A stretch of 64,000 nt of DNA from Pacificoceanicola sp049341065 (lineage in GTDB: Bacteria; Pseudomonadota; Alphaproteobacteria; Rhodobacterales; Rhodobacteraceae): positions 1 to 64,000 of the forward strand of contig NZ_JBMPIX010000010.1 in the NCBI RefSeq assembly GCF_049341065.1, written 5' to 3'. Shown here piece by piece: positions 37,520 to 48,789 of the stretch. Both the position numbers and the translations under genes were made by a program. Numbering within the stretch: the stretch's first letter is position 1; the number at the start of each line of letters is the position of its first letter. A model generated the notes under the pieces. It was given only the letters and a program-made list of their open reading frames with translations. It had not been told where the DNA came from and made no database searches.

Positions 37520-38539
37520 ATGTCCTCCAGATTGCCGATTTTGACTGCTGGCCTTGCTGTCGCCGCCCAAATGGGGCTGGCGCAGGATGGTGGTTCCTGT
37601 GCCCCCGCGCCCGAGCCAGTGCTGAGCCTGTCGTTCGAAAGCCGCTACAAAGGCAGCGGCGAGGCTCGCGCCACTCTGAACGAAGAGACCGAGGCCGAAG
37701 CCGAAGCCGCGCTCAAGCCGCTTGATGATTTCATCCGCGATCTGTCCAGCGCGTTGGGCGCGATGCTGGAAAAGCCTGGTAACCAGCGCCGAAGCGACGC
37801 CAATTGCCTGATTGGCCAGATGGCTGAATGGGCGCGGGCCGATGCGCTTTCGGATCAAGGCTCGGAGACCACGCGCCTGACCATCGCTGCCCGTCTGGCC
37901 GCGTTTGGGATCATCGCAGGCAAGGCCTTGCCACATACCACCGATTACGCCGCTTTGGATGAAATCCGCGGTTGGTTGACCCGCCGCATGACCGAGCAGA
38001 CCCTGTTTTGGGAAGAGGCGCCATCAGGTGCGGCTTCGGGCAATTTGCGCGCCTGGGCGGGGCTGGCGGCAGCGGCCACCTCGGCGCTGACCGGCGATGT
38101 CGTGATGCGCAGTTGGGCGACGTGGTCGACGGCCTATGTGCTGTGTTCTGCCAACGACGACGGTAGCCTGCCGCAGGAAATGACTCGCGGAAAATACGCG
38201 CTGCATTACCAATTGCACGCATTGGCCCCCTTGGTCACGGCGGTCTTGATCCTTGAACGGCAGGGCGTGTCCTTGATGGATCAATGCGGCAGGGCGCTGG
38301 ACCGAGCGGCAGGTTTTGCCCTGTCCGATCTGGAAAGCGGCGCCAAGACCGAAGCCATCACGGGCCAGGTTCAAAGCTTTTTTGATGGCACCGCCACGCT
38401 GGAGGATTACCAGTTGGCTTGGCTCGAGCCTTATCTGGTACTGCGCAGCGACTCCAGGGCTGAGCAATTGGCGCGCGATCGCCGCCCGTTGTCTTTTTCC
38501 AAACTGGGCGGCAATCAGACCCTGCTTTGGAAGCCGTGA
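37520..38539 (+). CDS. AlgL-like (PL5) periplasmic protein, catalytic residues altered
   Basis: The 339-residue protein has a signal peptide (ILTAGLAVAAQMGLAQ) and an alpha/alpha barrel pattern like alginate lyase AlgL: NLRAWAGLAAAATSALTGD, WATWSTAYVLCSANDDGSLP and YALHYQLHALAPLVTAVLI. Compared with AlgL as I recall it (NNHRYW and ALAYHNYALPPL), the catalytic His becomes Leu176 and the key Tyr becomes His233. It may be inactive or act on another polymer. It lies seven bases after the AlgK-like gene and ends the exopolysaccharide operon. Confidence 0.65.
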   Translation: MSSRLPILTAGLAVAAQMGLAQDGGSCAPAPEPVLSLSFESRYKGSGEARATLNEETEAEAEAALKPLDDFIRDLSSALGAMLEKPGNQRRSDANCLIGQMAEWARADALSDQGSETTRLTIAARLAAFGIIAGKALPHTTDYAALDEIRGWLTRRMTEQTLFWEEAPSGAASGNLRAWAGLAAAATSALTGDVVMRSWATWSTAYVLCSANDDGSLPQEMTRGKYALHYQLHALAPLVTAVLILERQGVSLMDQCGRALDRAAGFALSDLESGAKTEAITGQVQSFFDGTATLEDYQLAWLEPYLVLRSDSRAEQLARDRRPLSFSKLGGNQTLLWKP

Positions 38540-38560
38540 GCCAGGCCGAGAGGGTGTGCA

Positions 38561-39121
38561 ATGGATCACTGGAAAGTTCTTGACCGGACGACAGTCTTTG
38601 AAGCGCCGCCCTATCTGAGTGTCTCCAAGCAGCGGATTGCCTTGCCGGACGGACGCGAGATCGAAGATTTCTATCAGATCCACCTGCGCCCCTTTGCCAT
38701 CGTGGTTCCGGTTCTGGACGACGGGCGAATACTGACGACTCGGCAATACAAACACGGCCCCGGACGCGTTTGCCTGAACTTTCCGGGCGGCTTCGTCGAG
38801 GACCATGAAACCCCGCAGCAGGGAGCTGCGCGCGAGATGTTGGAAGAAACCGGCTATGAAGCGCGCCACTGGTTGTCGCTGGGCGAATATGTGGACAATG
38901 GCAATCAACTGGGCTGTCGCGGCAGCTATTTCGTCGCGACCGGCTGCCGCAAGGTGCAGGATCCAGACGGGCAAGATCACGAAGAGATGCGCGAAGAGCT
39001 GCACAGCCCCGAGGCGCTGGACCAGATGCTTTGGTCCGGAGAATTTGCGACCACACATGCCGCGGCGGCCTGGGCTTTTGCCCGTCTCGCCATGGCGCAG
39101 GGCAAGCTGTCACACCCCTGA
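38561..39121 (+). CDS. Nudix hydrolase (ADP-sugar pyrophosphatase-like)
   Basis: The 186-residue protein likely hydrolyses a nucleoside diphosphate sugar. The Nudix box GFVEDHETPQQGAAREMLEE followed by TGY fits GX5EX7REUXEEXGU, with FPGG before it and YKHGPGRVCLNFP typical of ADP-ribose pyrophosphatases. It follows the AlgL-like gene by 21 bases and may be read with the exopolysaccharide operon, where control of GDP- or ADP-sugar levels would make sense. Substrate not determined. Confidence 0.8.
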   Translation: MDHWKVLDRTTVFEAPPYLSVSKQRIALPDGREIEDFYQIHLRPFAIVVPVLDDGRILTTRQYKHGPGRVCLNFPGGFVEDHETPQQGAAREMLEETGYEARHWLSLGEYVDNGNQLGCRGSYFVATGCRKVQDPDGQDHEEMREELHSPEALDQMLWSGEFATTHAAAAWAFARLAMAQGKLSHP

Positions 39122-39270
39122 GCGCATTGGCGCGTCACAACAGGGCTGGATTTTCGGTATCCCATTGCATACAAGCGCGACGATATGCGCAGCGTGCAGG
39201 CCAAGCCAATGCTGGAAATGGGCCTCGCGTTGGACTATGGCAGGCGTAGCTTATGAAAGGATTGGAACAG

Positions 39271-41475
<2,205 letters not shown>

Positions 41476-41495
41476 CAGGCGCTGATCTGAAAAAC

Positions 41496-41530
41496 AAACC
41501 CCGCCATGCGGAAACGCTGGCGGGGTTTTT
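41496..41530. terminator. Terminator between icd and the integrase gene
   Basis: aaaccccgcca (41496-41506) pairs with tggcggggttt (41518-41528), with T run on the plus strand. It ends icd and also lies just beyond the stop of the convergent integrase gene. Confidence 0.85.
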
Positions 41531-41543
41531 GTTGCGCGGGCGC

Positions 41544-42641
41544 TTAAAGCCCGGCGGCTTTGGTCAGGTTGACGCGGAACCTGTCGCGGCGACGTTGGTA
41601 GCGGCGTGTCATCTCGGCCGAAGCGTGGCCAAGGTGCTTCTGGACGTGGCGCTCGTCGACTTCGGCGCTGGAGGCGAGACCAGCCCGCAGGGAATGGCCG
41701 GAAAACAGCGCCAGTCGTTCCGCCTCGGGCAGATCGCTGCGAATGCCCGCGTCCAGCACGGTGCGCTTGATCAAACGGGCAACATGTTTGTCGGAAAGCC
41801 GGGCACCAGTTGCCTTGCGATCATCCCGGGTGACTCGCTGAAACACCGGGCCAAAGTCTATTTTGGCATAGCTCATCCATTCTTCGAGCGCATGTATCGG
41901 ACAGGTTTGAGCGCTCGATCCGCGGCCAATTTCGACCTCGCGCCACCCGGTCTTGGCGTTCAGCGTCAGAACGGCGCCTTGATCCATGATCTCGATCCAG
42001 CCACCGCCGTCCGGGGTGTCGTCACGCGCGACGTCGAGGCTGACAATCTCGGAGCGCCGCAAGCCGCCTGCATAGCCGACCAGCAGAATGGCGCGGTCCC
42101 GTAAATCGCGAAGGCCATAGGACAGCGTTGCGACCATTTTGAGGATATCCTCTCCCAGGATGGCTGCTTTTTGCATCGGGGGCCGGGCGTGTTTGCGCCG
42201 GATGCCTGCAAGAACCGTTGCGATATGGCGGTCTTTGCGATCAAGCACAAAGCCGCGCTGCTGATATTGCCAGGCAAGGCCGGAAAGACGTCGTTCAATG
42301 GTTGAAACCGACAGGGCAGCGGCCGTGTCGTCCGGTGCGGCGCAGTCGGCAATATACAATCCAATCAGCTCCGGACTTGGAGGCAGGGCGTTCGCACCAC
42401 GCTTGCGGCACCAGCTCGAGAAGTGCTTCCAGTCCTTTGTATAGGCTTTGTTGGTGTTCTCGGACGTGGCTTGGTGGGCATAGCCGCGGGCGGTATCGAC
42501 CAACCGATCCAATGCGCCTGACCCGGCCACCGATTTCGGGACGTTGATGGCCTCACGACCAGTGGCGCCGCTCTCGCTGTTCTCGTCGAGTTGAGGGCGG
42601 TTTGATGGTTCGGCTAAAGATTTGCGGCGGTCATTCGACAT
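41544..42641 (-). CDS. Tyrosine recombinase/integrase
   Basis: The 365-residue protein is a phage-type integrase. An N-terminal core-binding domain (ENTNKAYTKDWKHFSSWCRK) precedes the catalytic domain, with the first Arg in GYAGGLRRSEIVSLD, HSLRAGLASSAEVD (HxxR), HLGHASAEMTRRYQRRRDRF with the last His and the nucleophilic Tyr. All catalytic positions look intact. The start MSNDRRKSLAEPS is chosen because ttgcgt-N16-tacact, a promoter-like pair, ends just upstream; a longer frame to 42749 is possible. It sits between icd and a catabolic cluster and may mark an island boundary. Confidence 0.85.
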   Translation of the reverse strand: MSNDRRKSLAEPSNRPQLDENSESGATGREAINVPKSVAGSGALDRLVDTARGYAHQATSENTNKAYTKDWKHFSSWCRKRGANALPPSPELIGLYIADCAAPDDTAAALSVSTIERRLSGLAWQYQQRGFVLDRKDRHIATVLAGIRRKHARPPMQKAAILGEDILKMVATLSYGLRDLRDRAILLVGYAGGLRRSEIVSLDVARDDTPDGGGWIEIMDQGAVLTLNAKTGWREVEIGRGSSAQTCPIHALEEWMSYAKIDFGPVFQRVTRDDRKATGARLSDKHVARLIKRTVLDAGIRSDLPEAERLALFSGHSLRAGLASSAEVDERHVQKHLGHASAEMTRRYQRRRDRFRVNLTKAAGL

Positions 42642-42811
42642 GCGGCCGAGTGTATGTCCAGCCGTAAAAAACGCAACCTTATTGGACGTAATTGGGTCGG
42701 ATGGCGGCCGCTGCGCCTCCTGTCTTTTCTTTGAAATCATAAGTGTCATGCATCGTCACAGAATGGGGGGTTGCAAACACTGGCCGAGTCAGGCTCAATA
42801 AGTGGAATACT

Positions 42812-42828
42812 ATTCTGCATAGTAGAAT
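42812..42828. promoter_or_regulatory. Palindromic operator candidate before the second TRAP operon
   Basis: attctgcatagtagaat is a near-perfect 17-base dyad (attct / agaat arms), four bases before the ribosome site of the TRAP binding-protein gene. The IclR regulator in the same operon is the natural candidate to bind it. Confidence 0.5.
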
Positions 42829-42842
42829 TGGGAGGAGAGACC

Positions 42843-43886
42843 ATGACGAAATTTCTGAAAGGTGCGCTTGTTGGCGCCATGATGTTCGGGGCCAGCGCGG
42901 CCTCGGCGCAATCGTTGTTTTTGGGCGAGGCGGGCCCGAACCGCGGCGCGCGCGCAGCTTCGATGAACTGGTTCGCCGATGAGGCGTCCAAACTGACGGA
43001 CGGCAAGCTGTCGCTGGACATTCAGTGGGGTGGCGCGCTGTTCAAGGCCGGTGCTGCGCTTAGCGGGATCGCCGACGGCGTGGCCGATCTGGGCACGATC
43101 ATCGCTGTCTATTTCCCGCAGGAGATGGTTGCCTACGGTATCGCCGATCTGCCGCTGAAAAACGACGATGCATGGGTTGGCATGAAGGCGACCGATGCGC
43201 TGATGCGCAGCAACGCAGCGATCCAGCAGAACCTTGCGGACATGAACCTTGTCTACATCGGCACCTTCACGACCTCGGCAGTCCACATCGGCTGCAAAGG
43301 CACTGCGATCCGCTCGGTCGAGGATATCAAGGGGCTCAAGGTACGCGGTGTCGGCGCCTACGGTGAAACCTTCAAAGACTTGGGCGCGAACATGGTGCCG
43401 ATGTCGGTTTATGACGCCTATCAGGGGTTGGACAGCGGGTTGCTGGATTGCTCGCAGGGGTATTCCTACGCCACCGCCGCACTGAAGCAATTCGAAGTAA
43501 TCGACAGCTATACCCTGTTGAACTGGGGCCAGGTGGGCGCGCTTGGCATTTTCATGAACAAGGATGCGTTCGACGGTCTGGATGCTGCCTCACAAGAGGC
43601 GCTTATGACCGCAGGCGCGGGCCTGCCCGATGAGCTGGGCCGCCTGATCACGGCCGACAACGATAAAGCGATCCAAACCATGAAGGACGCGGGCGTCGAG
43701 GTGATCGAACTGCCCGCTGAAGATCGGGCGAAGCTGGTCGACGGCGGCGCGAAATACGTTGGCGCATGGATCGAACGTGCCAATGGCGTCGGTCTGGATG
43801 GCCAAGCGCTGCTAGACGAATATCAGGGCCTGCTTGCGCAATACGAGCAAGAGCGTGACACCAAGGGTTATCCCTGGACCCGCTGA
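42843..43886 (+). CDS. dctP: TRAP transporter substrate-binding protein (second system)
   Basis: The 347-residue periplasmic protein has a signal peptide (FLKGALVGAMMFGASAASA) and the DctP fold: MNWFADEASKLTDGKLSLDI, FKAGAALSGIADGVADLGTI, KGLKVRGVGAYGETFKDLGA and YQGLDSGLLDCSQGYSYATA. ggaggaga stands before the ATG. It leads a group of transport and acyl-CoA genes. It differs from the first DctP in the window and probably binds a different acid. Substrate unknown. Confidence 0.9.
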   Translation: MTKFLKGALVGAMMFGASAASAQSLFLGEAGPNRGARAASMNWFADEASKLTDGKLSLDIQWGGALFKAGAALSGIADGVADLGTIIAVYFPQEMVAYGIADLPLKNDDAWVGMKATDALMRSNAAIQQNLADMNLVYIGTFTTSAVHIGCKGTAIRSVEDIKGLKVRGVGAYGETFKDLGANMVPMSVYDAYQGLDSGLLDCSQGYSYATAALKQFEVIDSYTLLNWGQVGALGIFMNKDAFDGLDAASQEALMTAGAGLPDELGRLITADNDKAIQTMKDAGVEVIELPAEDRAKLVDGGAKYVGAWIERANGVGLDGQALLDEYQGLLAQYEQERDTKGYPWTR

Positions 43887-43952
43887 TCCTGAAATGGCTG
43901 GCTCGGACGCGCTCTGGGCTGGCCACCTCATAGCACCATCTAGGGGGTTCCC

Positions 43953-44462
43953 ATGCTTAGCCGTATCGAGCGACTGCTCGTCGACCTGTCCGTGATTTCG
44001 GTTCTCGGCCTTGGCCTGCTGATCACGCTGACCGTCCTGCTGCGCGCCCTGTTCAATTCGGGCGTGCCGGATACCACTGTGATGGTGGCCGAGCTGATGG
44101 TCGCCGCCGTGATCCTGCCACTTGCTGCCACCACGGCCGGACGGGCCCATATCGCGGTTGAGTTCGTGTCAAACCGCCTGCCGGGACGGGTGGCGGACGG
44201 GCTGATCGTGTTCGGTTCGATCTTTGGACTTCTGGCGCTGGCGCCCCTGATCTGGGCGGGTTGGCGCGAGGCGATCCATACATTCGAGGCGGGGTCGTTC
44301 TTTTTCGGGCAGTTGCACCTGCCAAAATGGCCGGGCCGGGTGATCTTTCTGGTCGGCGTCAGCTTTTGCTGGCTGCGCCTCCTGATCATGGTGGTTCAGG
44401 ACATTCGCGTTCTTCGCGCCGGAGGCCGCCTGAACACCGACCCGCATGAGGAGGCCGCCTGA
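43953..44462 (+). CDS. dctQ: TRAP small membrane subunit (second system)
   Basis: The 169-residue protein has four hydrophobic segments (LSVISVLGLGLLITLTVLL near residues 11-30, then about 45-65, 85-105 and 125-148). It ends EEAA and its stop shares one base with the next ATG. Standard DctQ partner for the following DctM. Confidence 0.85.
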   Translation: MLSRIERLLVDLSVISVLGLGLLITLTVLLRALFNSGVPDTTVMVAELMVAAVILPLAATTAGRAHIAVEFVSNRLPGRVADGLIVFGSIFGLLALAPLIWAGWREAIHTFEAGSFFFGQLHLPKWPGRVIFLVGVSFCWLRLLIMVVQDIRVLRAGGRLNTDPHEEAA

Positions 44463-45799
44463 TGGATGGCACTACCGTTGGCCTTGTGGCCTTTGCGAGC
44501 CTCATCGTCCTGCTGGGCCTGCGGGTGCCCATCGCCTTTGCCCTTGCAGGCGTGGCGACGTTGGGAACCTTTGCGATCTTCGCATTTCGAACTGGCACCT
44601 TCATGCCAGAGCGCGCGATCCGCCCGACCTCATCCATGGTGTTCTCAAACAGTTTCGATCTGATCCACAGCTATGACCTGTCGATGATCCCGCTGTTCGT
44701 GGCGCTTGGGCATATCGCCTACAAGGCCGAGATCACGACCCGAATCTATCACGCTGCCCGCGTCTGGCTGGCACGGGTGCCGGGCGGCGTGGCCATGGCC
44801 AGCGTCGTGGGCTGCGGCGGCTTTTCGGCGATCACCGGATCGTCCATCGCCTGCGCCTCGACCATGGGCCGCATCTGTTCGCCCGAGATGCTGCGCATGG
44901 GGTATGACAAACGCCTTGCCACGGCATCCGTCGCCGCAGGTGGGACACTGGGCAGCCTGATCCCGCCCTCAGTTCTTTTCATCATCTACGGAATCTTCAC
45001 TGAAACCTCGATTTCTGCGCTTTTCCTTGCTGGGGTTCTTCCGGGGATTTTGTCCCTGCTGGGTTTCTTGCTGGTGATCTGGATCTGGGTGCGGCGCGAC
45101 CCTGCCGCCGCCCCGGCCTATACCGGCACGATCACCGGCCACGACCGCCTGAACGCGGCGCGTGATGCATGGCCCGCCGTTCTGCTGTTCGTGATCATCG
45201 TCGGCGGCATCTATGGCGGCATCTTCACAGCGACCGAAGCTGCAGCGATCTCGGTCTCCGTCACGCTGGTCATTGGCTTCATGCAGCGCAAGCTGACCAT
45301 CGCCGAGGTGATCGACGCGCTGCGCGAAACCGTGATCCAGACCACCTCGATCTTTATCATCGCGGCAGGGGCGAAAATATTTGTCGCCTTCATCGCGCTG
45401 ACGGGCGTGGCGGGCGATATCGTGGGTTGGGTGCAGGATGCGAACCTGTCGGTCATTGTCCTGATGCTGGCGATTGCCGCGATCTACCTTTTGCTTGGCA
45501 TGTTCCTCGATCCGATCGGGATCATGGTGCTGACCCTGCCGCTGTTGGTGCCGCTCGTCGAAGGCTATGGGCTGAACCTGATCTGGTTCGGCGTGGTCGT
45601 GATCAAACTGCTTGAGATTGGCCTGATCACCCCGCCGGTGGGGCTGAACGTCTTTGTCATCGGGTCTGTCGTGGGCAAAGAAGTCCCGATTGACCGAATC
45701 TTTTCCGGGATCGTGCGCTTTTTGGCGGTGGACGTGGTCGTGCTGGCCATCATCATGGGGTTCCCGATCCTGTCCCTGTTGATCCCGAATTCGATGTAA
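44462..45799 (+). CDS. dctM: TRAP large membrane subunit (second system)
   Basis: The 445-residue membrane protein has the DctM motifs FVALGHIAYKAEITTRIYHA, GCGGFSAITGSSIACASTMG, AAGGTLGSLIPPSVLFIIYG and GLITPPVGLNVFVIGSV. It carries an N-terminal extension of about 20 residues relative to the first DctM (FRTGTFMPERAIRPTSSMV loop). It sits directly before the IclR gene. Confidence 0.92.
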   Translation: MDGTTVGLVAFASLIVLLGLRVPIAFALAGVATLGTFAIFAFRTGTFMPERAIRPTSSMVFSNSFDLIHSYDLSMIPLFVALGHIAYKAEITTRIYHAARVWLARVPGGVAMASVVGCGGFSAITGSSIACASTMGRICSPEMLRMGYDKRLATASVAAGGTLGSLIPPSVLFIIYGIFTETSISALFLAGVLPGILSLLGFLLVIWIWVRRDPAAAPAYTGTITGHDRLNAARDAWPAVLLFVIIVGGIYGGIFTATEAAAISVSVTLVIGFMQRKLTIAEVIDALRETVIQTTSIFIIAAGAKIFVAFIALTGVAGDIVGWVQDANLSVIVLMLAIAAIYLLLGMFLDPIGIMVLTLPLLVPLVEGYGLNLIWFGVVVIKLLEIGLITPPVGLNVFVIGSVVGKEVPIDRIFSGIVRFLAVDVVVLAIIMGFPILSLLIPNSM

Positions 45800-45811
45800 G
45801 AGCCGATCACC

Positions 45812-46627
45812 ATGACACAGCCCATGACCCCTGACCAGACAGACCGCCGCTATTCCACCACGCTTGCGCGCGGACTGTCGGTGCTGCGCGCCTTTCGTGC
45901 CTCGGACGACGGCCTGGGCAATGCCGAGATTTCCGAGCGCACCGCCATTCCGAAAAGCACCGTGTCAAGGCTGACCTTCACGTTGCAATCGCTGGGTTAT
46001 CTGACCCATGCGCGGCGCCATGACCGGTATCGCCCCGGACCCGCCCTGCTGGCCTTGGGCAATGTCGCGCAGGCGTCGATTTCCTTTGTCGATCTCAGCG
46101 CCCCGATCATGCAGCAACTGGCCGATGAAACCGGAACACTGTCTTTGCTTTTGGTGCGCGACACCGCCAAACTGCTGATCGTGAAGACTTGGCGCCCGCG
46201 CAATGTCTCGTCCCTTTGGCTTGAGGTTGGGCATCGGTTGCCACTGAATGGCACCTCATCCGGGCACACACTTTTGGCGGCCATGTCTGACGATCTGTTT
46301 GAAACCACCGTCGCCGCTGCCGATGGCGACCGCGGCCTGACGCCCGAGCGCGCAGCCGAGGCCCGGCGTGACGCCTATGGCCAATTGATCGCGCAGGGCT
46401 TTTCGATCACCGATCCGGGCCAATATTTCACCGCCAACATCCATGCAGTGTCGAAACCCTTTCTCGCCCGCGACCTGGCGGAACCTGTCGTCTTTACCTG
46501 CGGCGCGATGCCCGAAGATCTGACAATGGAGCGGATGCGCACCGAAGTCGGACCCAAGCTGAACGCCGCGGTCTGCGAACTTGAGCGGATCATGGGCCAG
46601 CCCGGCGCCATCACCATGCGAGGGTAG
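45812..46627 (+). CDS. IclR-family transcription regulator
   Basis: The 271-residue regulator has an N-terminal winged helix (STTLARGLSVLRAFRASDDG, AIPKSTVSRLTFTLQSLGYL) and a GAF-like effector domain (VGHRLPLNGTSSGHTLLAAM, YFTANIHAVSKPFLARD). IclR proteins often control aromatic or acyl-CoA operons and respond to the substrate. It sits in the middle of its presumed regulon, 12 bases after dctM and 59 before the fadB-like gene. A palindrome at 42812-42828 is a likely binding site. Confidence 0.9.
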   Translation: MTQPMTPDQTDRRYSTTLARGLSVLRAFRASDDGLGNAEISERTAIPKSTVSRLTFTLQSLGYLTHARRHDRYRPGPALLALGNVAQASISFVDLSAPIMQQLADETGTLSLLLVRDTAKLLIVKTWRPRNVSSLWLEVGHRLPLNGTSSGHTLLAAMSDDLFETTVAAADGDRGLTPERAAEARRDAYGQLIAQGFSITDPGQYFTANIHAVSKPFLARDLAEPVVFTCGAMPEDLTMERMRTEVGPKLNAAVCELERIMGQPGAITMRG

Positions 46628-46686
46628 GGCCAGATGCAAACCACTTTTTCAAGACGGGCCAGACACCCAGCAAACAGGAGCAGCAG

Positions 46687-48789
46687 ATGAGCGAACAAGT
46701 GCGCTATGACATCGACGACAACGTGGCGGTGATCACGGTTGCCAACCCGCCGGTCAACGCCTTGGGACTGGCCGTGCGGCAGGGCCTTTGGGACGCGATT
46801 GATCGGTTTTCTGAGGATGACAGCGCCGAAATCGCCTTGATCGTCGGCGAAGGGCGGCTGTTCATTGGCGGCGCGGATATCTCCGAGTTCGGCAAGCCTC
46901 CGGTCGAGCCGTTCCTGCCGGACGTCTGCACCCATATCGAACGCGCTCCGAAACCCGTCGTCGCGGCCATCCATGGTCCGGCTCTGGGTGGTGGCTGCGA
47001 AGTGGCGCTGGGCGCACATTACCGGCTGGCGATCGAAGGCGCCTCGCTGGGTTTTCCAGAGGTCAAGCTGGGCCTGATCCCCGGCGCAGGAGGCTCGCAG
47101 CGCATGCCGCGCCTGACGGGCGTTGGCCCGGCGCTTGACATGATGCCTGCGGGCGGCTCGGTCACCGCAAAGCAGGCGCTGCAAATCGGGCTGGTGGACC
47201 GTTTGGCAACCGGCGATGCACTCAGCGCCGGTCTGGCTTATGCGCGCGAGTTGTTGGCGCAAGGCGCCGGAGTGCGCCGCGTTGGTGAATTGCCTAGGCC
47301 CAACTACAACGCCGCTGCTTTCGATGCAGCCCGGGCGCTTTGGGCCAAGAAGGCGCGCGGCGAAGTTGCCCCCTTGGTGGCGATCGATGCCATCGAGACC
47401 GCCACCCGCATGGATCTGGACGAGGGCGTAACAGAAGAGCGCCGCCTGTTCATGAGCCTGATGGAAACGCCGCAACGTGCGGGCTTGATCCACGCCTTTT
47501 TCAACGACCGCAAAGTGTCGAAACTGCCCGAAATCGACGGCATCAAGCCGCGCGATCTGGCACGGGTGGGTGTGATCGGTGGCGGCACAATGGGCGCGGG
47601 CATTGCCACAGCGTGCCTTTTGCGGGGACTGCTGGTGACACTGATCGAACGTGACGAGGCAGCCGCTGACAAGGCGCGGGCGACCATTGCAGGCAATTTG
47701 TCTGCCGCCGTCAAACGGGGCAAGCTGTCTCAGGACCAAAGTGACGCGATCCTGTCGGATGCGCTTCAGACCGCTACGGACTATGGTGCGCTCTCAGTTG
47801 CCGATTTGGCGATCGAAGCCGTGTTCGAAGATATGGATGTCAAAAAACAGGTCTTTGCCCAGCTTGATGCAGTGATGAAACCGGGGGCCATTCTGGCGAC
47901 CAACACCTCGTACCTTGATGTCAACGAGATCGCCAAGGCGACGTCCCGTCCCGGCGATGTCATCGGGCTGCATTTCTTCAGCCCTGGGCATGTGATGAAG
48001 CTGCTCGAGGTGGTCGTCGCGGATCAGACCGCGCCGGATGTCACCGCCACGGCCTTTGCATTGGCCAAGCGGCTGGGCAAGGTCGCTGTGCGCGCCGGGG
48101 TCTGTGATGGCTTTATCGGCAACCGCATTCTGGCGACCTACCGGGGCGCTGCCGACCGGATGATCTATGAGGGCGCGTCGCCCTATCAGATCGATGCGGC
48201 GATCAAGGCCTTTGGTCTCCCGATGGGGCCCTTTGAAATGTCTGATCTGGCGGGGCTGGATATCGGTTTCATGACGCGCCAGCGCAAGGCCGCCAGCCGC
48301 GATCCGCGCGATGTGGTGCCGGTTTGGGCGGACGAACTGTATCATCTTGGTCGGCTGGGCCAAAAAACCGGGCGTGGCTACTACGTCTATCCAGAAGGCA
48401 GCCGCACGGGCGCTCCCGACCCCGAGGTCGAGGCCTTGATCGACAAGGCGCGCACTACGGCCGGGATCACACCGCGCGCCTTTACCGACGAGGAAATCCA
48501 GCGCCGGTACATGGCGGCCATGGTCAATGAGGCTGCCAAGGTTGTGGGGACTGGTATCGCGCGTCGCCCCTTGGACGTGGATGTCACGCTGCTTTACGGC
48601 TACGGTTTTCCGCGCTGGCGCGGCGGCCCGATGCATTGGGCTGATACGCAGGGCCTGCCTGCCTTGCTGGATGATATCCAGACATGGGCGAAAAGCGATC
48701 CCTATTTCTGGCAACCTGCACCGTTGATCGCCGAACTGGTGGCCAGCGGCCGCAACTTTGCCGATCTGAATAAGGAGGCCAGCAAATGA
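46687..48789 (+). CDS. Bifunctional enoyl-CoA hydratase/3-hydroxyacyl-CoA dehydrogenase
   Basis: The 700-residue protein joins an N-terminal crotonase domain (residues 1-190, FIGGADISEFGK and HGPALGGGCEVALGAHYRL) to an NAD-binding hydroxyacyl-CoA dehydrogenase (about 290-580, GVIGGGTMGAGIATACLLRG, HFFSPGHVMKLLEVV). A C-terminal repeat of the latter follows (VTLLYGYGFPRWRGGPMHWA). It carries out hydration and oxidation in beta-oxidation, like FadJ or the peroxisomal multifunctional enzyme. An aggag site precedes the ATG. It overlaps the thiolase gene by four bases. Confidence 0.93.
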   Translation: MSEQVRYDIDDNVAVITVANPPVNALGLAVRQGLWDAIDRFSEDDSAEIALIVGEGRLFIGGADISEFGKPPVEPFLPDVCTHIERAPKPVVAAIHGPALGGGCEVALGAHYRLAIEGASLGFPEVKLGLIPGAGGSQRMPRLTGVGPALDMMPAGGSVTAKQALQIGLVDRLATGDALSAGLAYARELLAQGAGVRRVGELPRPNYNAAAFDAARALWAKKARGEVAPLVAIDAIETATRMDLDEGVTEERRLFMSLMETPQRAGLIHAFFNDRKVSKLPEIDGIKPRDLARVGVIGGGTMGAGIATACLLRGLLVTLIERDEAAADKARATIAGNLSAAVKRGKLSQDQSDAILSDALQTATDYGALSVADLAIEAVFEDMDVKKQVFAQLDAVMKPGAILATNTSYLDVNEIAKATSRPGDVIGLHFFSPGHVMKLLEVVVADQTAPDVTATAFALAKRLGKVAVRAGVCDGFIGNRILATYRGAADRMIYEGASPYQIDAAIKAFGLPMGPFEMSDLAGLDIGFMTRQRKAASRDPRDVVPVWADELYHLGRLGQKTGRGYYVYPEGSRTGAPDPEVEALIDKARTTAGITPRAFTDEEIQRRYMAAMVNEAAKVVGTGIARRPLDVDVTLLYGYGFPRWRGGPMHWADTQGLPALLDDIQTWAKSDPYFWQPAPLIAELVASGRNFADLNKEASK

